Origin: Amanita rubescens
Taxonomy: Eukaryota; Basidiomycota; Agaricomycetes; Agaricales; Amanitaceae
Assembly (NCBI GenBank): GCA_015039365.1
Contig: WION01000010.1
Location: forward strand, 620,001 to 684,000
DNA length: 64,000 nucleotides
Reading direction: 5' to 3'
Shown: positions 56,620 through 64,000 of the stretch, one piece after another
How the letters are laid out: each line of letters begins with the position of its first letter
Position numbering within the stretch: the first letter of the stretch is position 1
The notes under the pieces: generated by a model
Told to the model about the DNA's origin: nothing
Databases searched by the model: none
The model's input: the letters and a program-made list of their open reading frames with translations, nothing else
Translations under genes and position numbers: made by a program

Positions 56620-57089
56620 ATGGATCCCAACTACCAGCCACCAAGCCCTCCACAATTCTGGATCATTGGCGTCGTTGTCGTCTCTATCCTTGGCGGCATC
56701 ACACTTTTCTTAGCGTTCGTCCGAGCCAGCCGGCGGCGGCAATTAGTGGCCGTCACTTTATCTGGGACTCCACGTCGGGTTGAATCTGGATTCAATCGAA
56801 ATCGTAAGTGAACGTCATTCGTTCGTCGTCTGCGGTTGTACTGAATAACACTCACTATGTTGCAGTGATTATCGATCAACCACCACCACCACCTGCATAT
56901 ACACGGTCACCTCCACCTCCAGTGTACCCAGCAGGTCAGTATAACAGTACTGAAGAGTTTTTTTTTTCAACGTGTGGACTTACCCACTTACCAACAGAAA
57001 CTCATACGCATACTCACCTCCATCACCACGCGAGCACAACTAATACTCTTCATATGACCAACACCAATTTCACCCCTTCAAATTTCTAA
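56620..57089 (+). CDS. Small TM protein with PPxY motif and His-rich tail (member C)
   Basis: Exons 56620-56803, 56866-56934 and 56998-57089 give 114 residues. The N-terminus is MDPNYQPPSPPQ; the membrane segment FWIIGVVVVSILGGITLFLA is followed by FVRASRRR. Exon 2 (69 nt, phase 1/1) encodes LIIDQPPPPPAYTRSPPPPV, with PPAY. Exon 3 gives ETHTHTHLHHHAST, six His, then Thr/Asn-rich sequence. Here intron 2 is 63 nt, without stop codons, because a T-run is one base longer than in A and B, so unspliced RNA would also reach the His tail in frame. Closest to member A. Confidence 0.75.
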
Positions 57090-57300
57090 GGACCATTTAT
57101 ATACGCTGGCGCCCTTTCTAGAAATACGATTCGCCACAGCACGAGCTCATCTCTTACGATACCTATTCGTTGCATCATTGCTGTCATTTTACATAAAATA
57201 ATATGTAGCATATATAACCCGACAGGTCCCATTGTGTTGTACGTGCTTTTTCAGGAGACGTTCCGATACATACGAGAGTTCACGTCAAGGGGGAACGAAC

Positions 57301-59028
57301 ACTATAGATAGCTCTTTCCACAGAAACTGAGTTATGTAACGTTTATGCGCCCACTGTCCTTGGGAGTGAATGAAACCATCAAACAATGTGTTTTGAGAAT
57401 TCGTGGGTGTACAACCCCACGTGTATGCCTGATGGGTATACATTTGCTTTCCCCACATTTCCCAAGCGGATAACAAATTATCTCTTTGAGAGATAGGGAG
57501 CTTTTGAACGACGTGAAGAGTAGTCCTTCACAACCTGGTCTAGACTGACTGCGCCACTGTAGGCGACGGAACCGGGGTGTGTCAATACCGAAATCGTTGA
57601 ATACATCCATGCCGCCCCTGGAAAAAAAATCTGATCGTCATAAGACCCTGATAGGCAACTAAAGTCGAACCGCAGGTAGGTCAGGCGCACAGGAGCCGCA
57701 GTGGTCACCGTCACCGGCGTGTCAGCGCCCTCTCTTTTTTTCGTTATGAAACTGCCGGATGATCTAGGAGGCGCGGGAAACGACGTTTGGATTGTTGATA
57801 AAACGTTAGCGTTTTATGATCAGTCGTAGCCCTTGCACGTAAAGCTTCTTCGAATGACGCGATACGTACAGTGCCGTCCGAGGCCACCGTGAGCAAGGTC
57901 ATCGTAAGAGCCGATGGTGACGGTGACGTGAGCAATGAGCGTTTTCCAAGTGGTAGACCACAGGCAGCAGTAGCGCCAACACGTGCATTGTTACCAGAGA
58001 AGGCTAGGCTAGGCCGCTGGCGATCCGGAGCACGACCGATAACCACCCCGAAAAGAAATCAAGGTGGGGCTTTCATAGAGGTCAAGCAAGAAAATTTGAG
58101 TTAACGTTGTAAATGCGAGCGTCAATCAGGCCAATTTTATCACAATTAACCATTTCATAGATGCCATGAGGCGAGGCCGATCACTTCGTTCATTGAAGCC
58201 ACCACAGCCCTTGGCCCACTGTAGAAGAACTGGATAAGGATGAAGCAAAAACGGGAAGATAGGCAATGACGACAACCGGAGGGCTAGAGTAGCGTTCGCT
58301 GGCTTTCTTCGGTCTTTTTTGTGCCTACGGACAAGGACGGAGAGGAGAAATTACAAGAAGCAGTAGTATCTTAGATACCTGGAGCTTCTCCGTGATGGTC
58401 GATGCTCAAGGTGAAGAACCTCTGATATCAAAAGGTTAAAGGGACGGTCATGAGCAGAGAAGGAACCGGATCGTCGCGTGGACGACCCTGTGGAGACTAG
58501 ACCAAAAGATGACATACCCCCATGCGTACAGTTGCTTGTTAACGTATAGATCTGGCACGAGGACACAGGCTCTCGTCCAAAGTCCGCCGTGACACAGCGC
58601 TGGCATAAAATTTAACGAGTAGCTCCGCCTCGAGGGCGATATGGAGAGCATCATAGCTAGTAGTAGAGAAAGATCTGCGTGATATTTAAGAGGGTTAGCA
58701 ATTGTGTGTGTCCTAATAGAATGCAAAGTAGACAACAAAGGAAGTCTTAATTAGATTAGACAAACGGATAGACGGATATGGCAGTGCTCCGGTCAGGGTT
58801 GTACACGGACGCTGTGTAGAACGGTTAGCAAGTCGGGGAGTCAAGTCAGGGCTTTCTTGATTTATCGAATCGGTTGTTACTGTTATAAGGCTAGTGGATG
58901 GAGAGAGGGGCTTGTCTCCAAGGCATTTTACTACTTAGCATTACGTTTCGATATTACGTTCCGCTTCCCGGTGGGTACAAAAGTACTCTTCCATTCTTCT
59001 TCAACTCTTCCTCGTCAATTCATCCCAA
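57301..59028. other. No confident gene
   Basis: About 1.7 kb. Minus-strand open frames at 57714-57478 (RLTYLRFDFSCLSGSYDDQI) and 58046-57744 (TVASDGTVRIASFEEALRA) look partly protein-like and may belong to one spliced gene, but I could not build it or name it. The sequence 58300-58700 holds nothing recognisable. The end should contain the F-box gene promoter. Confidence 0.35.
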
Positions 59029-60367
59029 ATGACTTTCTCAATCTCAATCCAAGACTTTCCTGAGGAACTCCTCGAGCATGTTATCGCTCTCTGTGTCGCT
59101 GCCTCTCCTATCCCGACACCTGCCTCTTCCCCTTCTTGGCACACTCGCACTTTTATGACTCGCCGGACTAGTCCCTCTGCTCGCTTGCAAGGCTTTTAAT
59201 CGCATCGGAACCCCACTTCTCTACCATAGCATCAACTTAACCAATCCTACCCAGGCCGAGCTCCTCTTACGCACCCTCCGGGGCAATCGCGATATCTCCC
59301 CCTTAATCCGCTGTCTCGTCCTCTCAACGATTACAATCCACTCTGCACAGGCTCTATCCCTATGCAGGAACCTTGTCCTGTTGGATTTCACGCTCGACGC
59401 TGGAAGTTCTAGTCAGCCATCGAGTCCCGGCCCCCAAGAACCTACACCAGATCCTGACGTAGCCGAATTATCCAATGCCTTTTCAAACTTATCTCAACTG
59501 CGGCACCTCGTGGTCCGCAAATCAGGCGCAGGAGTTTACCTTACAACGCCGAGGGTGAAGCATATCCTCTGTCATTTAGCAGAGAGCGTGCCGCAATGGA
59601 ACGAATTGGTGGGTAGTTACGATATAGCCTCTGACTCGACCCCTAATCATGCTGTGTGTTTCAGGAAACGACGAATTTCGCATTCAAGTTTGCTGATGAC
59701 TACTCCATTCAAGCGACCCACACCCTCCGGTACCCCCTCGGACGATTCTCCAGTCCGACTCGGTCCAATCGCTCGCATCACCCACGCCCTCTCAACCCGG
59801 CCCAAGTTACATTCCTTCGCAGCCCACCTGCCATCTACATGGAGCAACGCCATCCTTCGTGTCAGCACCAACAAGCAGCTGGAAAGGATAGTCCTCAGCG
59901 ATGGGCGGACTGATATATCCATCATTCCCGAAATCGCAGGCGCTGCCTTCTCTGCCCCCGCTACCGAACATCATCAACAGCATGGAGTTCTTGGGAGTGG
60001 CTTGTTCATGATGGAAGCTAGGAAGCACGCTAAGCTAATCGAGCTGATTAGAGCTGGAACGTACGTCGATCATCATTTCCCCTACTTCATGACTGGAACT
60101 GAATTCATCCTTTCGCATAGGCCTTTCATCCGTTCTCGGACACGTTCCATGGAAGGTACTGCATTGCAGAACTTGTCTGTATGCATCGGACCGGTGCCGC
60201 TCATCTCCACGAGGAGCACAGGCTCACTTGCTCCGGCTTCTACTTCCGCATCGGCACCGTCATCACCTTCTCTTACTACGCCAAGGCTTCCACGGAGGAG
60301 AATTTCCAGCGCTTCTTCATTGATCGCCATTCCCTCTCGTTCACAATCAATTCCGCGGGCACGGTGA
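59029..60367 (+). CDS. F-box-like protein, with two apparent +1 frameshifts
   Basis: ATG 59029 opens ISIQDFPEELLEHVIALCVA, the start of an F-box; one base later in frame (near 59159) it continues LVPLLACKAFNRIGTPLLYH, then LRTLRGNRDISPLIRCLVLS. An intron (GTGGGT..TTTCAG, about 59609-59663) joins QWNEL to ETTNFAFKFADDYS. A second +1 step (59700-59740) leads to GPIARITHALSTRPKLHSF, LPSTWSNAILRVSTNKQLER and FMMEARKHAKLIELIRAGT, all typical of an Agaricomycete F-box family. A further intron (about 60061-60119) precedes PFIRSRTRSMEG; the stop is at 60367. F-box proteins bring substrates to SCF ubiquitin ligases; the target is unknown. Real decay or insertion errors are both possible. Confidence 0.7.
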
Positions 60368-60609
60368 CCCGAGTTATTAACACCACCACCACCACCACTT
60401 CACTGCGCGTGCTCACGCCGACTTTTTTTCAAACACAAATGTATACGTTAAAAAGAGACCCGATAAGCGGGTGTTGCACCACTAGGTGCTTTGGAATCGT
60501 ACCATATTTGCCGCCGCACGATCTGGTTAACAGACTCGTAGTAGTCTATCCACCTCGTTGCTAATTGTAAATTGTTATATAGATATGTATACACTACATA
60601 ATGCACTAT

Positions 60610-62308
60610 TCAAATAATAACAGAAGATGGAGGTGAATTAATGAACCGGGCCATCACATAGATTATTCCCAGTGTCAACCCGAATGCCAACACGACTGCC
60701 ACTAGTAGGATAGGCCCATGATGCAACCTACGAACGTTCTGCGGCAGTCGTATTAGTGTCACCCGCAAAGGATGAATGTAATATTCCCTCGAACGTTTCC
60801 TGTCCTGAAAGAAATCGCGTAACGAAAGATGATAGGCCTCAATTGTGGTATCCGAAATATTCAAGATAGAGTGCATCTTATGTAGATCCGGCTCCAAATC
60901 CTCTTTGTTCATCCGTAGGCGCCGACAGACAAACGCGATATCAACTCGACCAAATGCGATAACGAGCACAAATACATCTCTCAACAGCCGTATGTTTGGC
61001 TGTTGCGAAAGGATTTGGATGTAAAGTTGGTCTAGTGGAGTATACGGTGAATTTGAACTGGCACGACGGCGCTTTAGAATGATATCAAGCTGCTTCCGGG
61101 GATTGCGATTGTGATTGTCGACAAACTTGATGATAGTCGATGGATATATAAATTGACCAGACGCTTCTGAGACCAGGCGGCCCATGATATCTGCCTCAGG
61201 CAAGGGATACAAGATTCTACGTTCCGTGAAAATGCGGGAGAGTTCAGTCTTTTAGGTATCTCCGAATGTCATCATTCGGTTTAAACGTTTCGTCTAATAT
61301 GACGAAACATGTGATACGTTTCATGATGTCCATGTTGAACGTTTCCTGAATGTGAGGTTCGGGTCTGCTGCAGATAAGGAAACGCAGAGGGATCTTCCGA
61401 GATTCCAATTCTTTCCGATGAGTGTTAGGAACGTTTTTTGGTCTTGTTCAGAGTCGCATTCGTCCAAGGCGTCAATAACTGACGAGGCCCTTCTCTGGAC
61501 GTAGGCCTGGGCTCATTGCGGAGGAGCAACTCGAAGATTTTCATGAAGAGTCGATTGAATTGTACAATGATGGATTTGGAATGGATTGAACGCTCTCCCT
61601 TTAGCGTAGATTCGAAGTATGGACGTGTTTTGGGAACGGATGTGGCTAAGTTGCCATGCGAGCGTTAGAAACAGTCGATTCCAAAACACCGCGGTCCGAT
61701 GTGCCCCTCTGAAAAAAGAAAGATGCTGCTAAATGTGTGTCCTGGCAGTGCTCGGCGATGGTTTGAGCAATGGCAGATTTTCCAGCTCCAGCAGGGCCGC
61801 TCAGCCAGAAGATACGCTGGGGTGGATCTGGGTCGTTGATCCAATCTGTAATTGTCTTCAAAACCCGTACCCGGGTTCCGGGATGGCACCGGGGTGGAGG
61901 AAAGCGAGCCCTTGAATCATAGGAAGCATCCTCATGAGATGTACTTTCGAAGTTTATCAAGTTCTAGCACATTTCTCAGGACGATAGAGAATGCGGTATA
62001 ACGCCATTACCTGTCTTTTCTGTATGTTGATGAAAACCCCCAGCGGAATATCATAAAAGCTGAGAATCGATGGAATTCGAATATAGTGGGCAGTTGGCGA
62101 AGACGCATTCTGTGGGCTGTCCAGGTTGTGGTGGAATTGGGATGATCACCTCCGAGGATTGCGCTTCAGGGCGGGAGGGGTCAGCCTGAGGATCCATGCA
62201 CTTGTAGAAGGTGTCACAGCTATGCAGCCGTGCCTTTAACAAATCGTGATAGGGTTCATTATATAAAAGCAAGTCACGTTGGCGACTTGAACAGCCTGCC
62301 AGTGCCAC
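60610..62308 (-). pseudogene. NACHT-type NLR, decayed, with C-terminal membrane segment
   Basis: The minus strand reads, in order: a degenerate N-terminus (from about 62308), SYDSRARFPPPRCHPGTRVR, Walker A GPAGAGKSAIAQTIAE (near 61780), AASFFFQRGTSDRGVLES, LFLTLAWQLSHI, FNRLFMKIFELLLRNEP, Walker B-like VIDALDECDSEQDQ, IPLRFLICSRPEPHIQETF, then ELSRIFTERRILYPLPEAD to a hydrophobic C-terminus (GPILLVAVVLAFGLTLGIIY). The pieces lie in successive frames: single extra bases occur near 61674, 61637, 61508, 61480, 61246 and a pair at 61415-61416. The last 200 residues (61212-60610) are one open frame. Such NLRs act in fungal self/non-self recognition and cell death; this copy cannot be translated as it stands. 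Confidence 0.8.
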
Positions 62309-62833
62309 ATTTACTAATACTAGGAAAGCTAAACCCTTTATGGTTTATGAATAATAACAATATAAAATCGACATACACGCGCAGAGGCTGCTGTGCCTGA
62401 CAATCAAGGTGTCATTGCTGTCACTATGGCCAGCGGCGGGTTGTAAAACATGCGCCCTTGACTCCACGCTTCCCGCTTCGTGATTCCTGGATCCCATTTC
62501 TCCACCTTTTCCAGGATAACAAAGACGTGGGCAACCGTTGACGATCCAATCAAGAATTTATGGTGTCCATATATAGAGTGAGCTTGCTCCCCAGATTAGA
62601 AGGGACAGGGGGCCTGTCTGTCCCATGGCGTCGTGTAACCTCGAAGGACATTCGTCGCATTATAGTGAGAATCCTGACGAGGTTTGTGGTGTGAAAAAAG
62701 AGTTGATAACAGGGCACCCTGAACTAGGGTTACAGACGGCCACGATCGTTACCCGAGAATATGGCATCTATGTGTTCTCAAGCACCAATGGACAGCAGCA
62801 TAGGAAACGGGGCATCTTTCTGCGACCTCTTCA
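62309..62833. other. Divergent region between the two NLR genes
   Basis: About 520 nt between the N-terminal ends of two NLR genes on opposite strands. It should hold both promoters. A plus-strand frame from 62625 (MASCNLEGHSSHYSENPDEV) overlaps the next gene out of phase and is not supported. Confidence 0.4.
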
Positions 62834-64000
62834 ATGGCCCATCTCGGCACTTCTCACTTACACGGCGCTGATCAGACTACTCTCGGCCAACCACAAGGAC
62901 ATCCTACGTATACATTCTTTCCCAATGCCCGAGACTTTAGCATCGTTGGCGCAATTTTCAATGATGTCCACCATGATCATCATGCAGAAGGGACAGGTAA
63001 TGTTGCTTATTGTCCCTCCTTGTCAGAGTCTCATCTCACGCGACTCTAGCCTTCGATGGCCTTAAATCGCATATTTCAGAGGCTGCAATGTACGACTCCT
63101 TAGCGCGTTATCCACCGCCCAAATGTCATCCCAAGACCCGCAAGAAGGTTTTAAAAATAATTTCAGACTGGATTGACGATTCATATCCCCGTCAACGTAT
63201 CATGTGGTTAAACGGCCCTGCGGGAGCTGGCAAGTCTGCTATTGCCCAAACCGTCGCTGAACGCTACAAGGACAGCCGACTAGCGGCGTCTTTCTTTTTT
63301 CCTTAGGAACAACCCAGATCGCGGTGTTGCCAGTCGTCTGTTTTTAACTCTCACATGGCAGTTGGCCACATCCATTTCCGAAACGCTCCCGTATGTTGAA
63401 TCCGCACTGAAGACAGAACGTTTACTCTATTCCAAATCCATCAACATCCAATTTGATCACCTAGTCGCGAAAATTTTCGAGAACCTCCTTCGTGATAATC
63501 CAGGACTACGACCAGAGAAGTCTCTCGTCATAATCGATGGTGTAGACGAATGTGCCACCGAACAAGACCAGAAACTTTTTCTGACGCTCATTGCAAATGC
63601 GTTGGCACGTACTAAGATCCCACTACGTTTCCTGATTTGCAGTAGACCAGAGCTGCATATCAAGGAGACGTTTGATATGAGGAACATGAAGAAGCTGACG
63701 CGCACAGTCGTATTGGACGAGAAGTTTGCACCGAATGATGACATTTGGAGATACTTGGAAGACGAACTTTTTCGCATTTTCTCGAAGCGTCACATATCAC
63801 TGCTCCCATCTGACTCAGATATTCAACATCTGGTCTCAAAAGCATCAGGTCAATTCATATATGCATCAACTGTCATCAAGTTCACCGACGATGATGACTG
63901 TAATCCCAGGAAACAACTCGATATCATATTCAAGCTTCGTCGAGTCAATTCGTCCTCGCCATATGGATCAACTCTACATTCAGATACTTTCTCAACAGCC
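62834..64000 (+). CDS. NACHT-type NLR, 5' part, runs off the window
   Basis: Exon 1 62834-62996 opens MAHLGTSHLHGADQ and carries the usual N-terminal signature FFPNARDFSIVGAIFNDVHH; the intron to 63049 joins in phase 1 to FDGLKSHISEAAMYDSLARY. Walker A GPAGAGKSAIAQTVAE is near 63220 and Walker B SLVIIDGVDECATEQDQ near 63530, followed by IPLRFLICSRPELHIKETF and SDSDIQHLVSKASGQFIYAS. At 63301-63304 the frame steps +1 (FFFP to RNNPDRGVASRLFLTLTWQL), removing a TAG; another +1 step, with loss of about three residues, is near 63964 (SSPY to DQLYIQILSQQ). It is 50-60 % similar by eye to the minus-strand NLR. May be a pseudogene or misread. Confidence 0.75.

Larger units (their letters stand above)
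53748..57300. repeat. Tandem segmental array of three about 1.05-1.2 kb units
   Basis: Units start near 53909, 54959 and 56131 at GGTAC(A/C)(T/C)..GATCAT/GATTAT followed by a shared CCATGGAT(G/A)(T/C)ATTGTA..AAAGTC block, include one small gene each (54180, 55327, 56620), and share 3' sequence up to GGTCGCATTATGTTATACGTG/GGTCCCATTGTGTTGTACGTG. An upstream block (TAGCTGGAAATAT, 53750 and 56026) is shared by units 1 and 3. Coding, intron and flanking DNA were duplicated together. Confidence 0.85.

Noticed and set aside
62625..63065. Plus-strand ORF of 146 codons as a separate gene
   Set aside because: It overlaps the NLR first exon in another frame; the NLR frame carries the conserved FFPNARDFSIVGAIFND motif.
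1..64000. CRISPR arrays, bacterial operons, rRNA genes or integrated viral genomes
   Set aside because: No regularly spaced repeats, ribosome-binding sites, rRNA sequence or viral replication genes were seen; the window is spliced fungal nuclear DNA.

Overview
This 64 kb window is nuclear DNA of a filamentous basidiomycete, most likely an Agaricomycete. The genes are dense, on both strands, and cut by many introns of about 47-75 nt with GT-AG ends. The family set is also basidiomycete: an AROM fusion protein, a CPL1/PriA-like secreted protein, NACHT-type NLRs, F-box proteins, and histidine acid phosphatases with an RHHKRTPY active site. The order or genus cannot be fixed from sequence alone. 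// Layout. 1-15.7 kb is housekeeping: the 3' part of AROM (ARO1), a RAX1-like RGS/membrane protein, complex I subunit NDUFA2/B8, an EF2 lysine methyltransferase (EFM3/FAM86), tRNA-Thr(CGT), an APH-fold protein without kinase motifs, a mitochondrial two-HMG-box protein head-to-head with Mediator MED8, a CPL1-like secreted protein, and an OLE1-type delta-9 desaturase with a C-terminal cytochrome b5. 15.7-20 kb holds a duplicated single-pass membrane protein gene (one intact, one broken copy) around a hypothetical gene. 20-25.6 kb holds GLE1, a carboxymuconolactone decarboxylase/alpha-beta hydrolase fusion and a TRIC-like membrane protein. 25.6-37 kb is accessory: a BBE-like FAD oxidase, a decayed histidine acid phosphatase plus a fragment of it, a carboxy-cis,cis-muconate cyclase, and a secreted intradiol dioxygenase beside a truncated copy. 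37-46 kb is again mostly core: mitochondrial aconitase, an SRPK kinase, an APH kinase-like protein, a candidate tRNA-derived SINE and a DNAJC17/Cwf23-like J protein. 46-52 kb is gene-poor, with tandem repeats, an acidic hypothetical gene and an NLR relic. 52-57 kb is a tandem array of very small single-pass membrane proteins. 57-64 kb holds an F-box-like gene and two NACHT genes on opposite strands, one decayed and one running off the window. // How genes work together. The intradiol dioxygenase, muconate cyclase and decarboxylase/hydrolase fusion could supply ring cleavage, lactonisation and decarboxylation/lactone opening of a beta-ketoadipate-type route, spread over 14 kb. The most unusual element is the array at 52-57 kb. 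Three intact genes of 107-114 residues, plus two older relatives, share a short N-terminus, one membrane segment with a basic stop, a WW-binding PPxY motif on a small phase-symmetric exon, and a tail with 5-7 histidines. I know no named family with this combination. The larger membrane protein at 19-20 kb also ends in PPDY. // Quality note. Every frameshift that I can place against a conserved protein frame is +1 (modulo 3), and all lie in accessory genes, while about 17 kb of housekeeping coding sequence has none.
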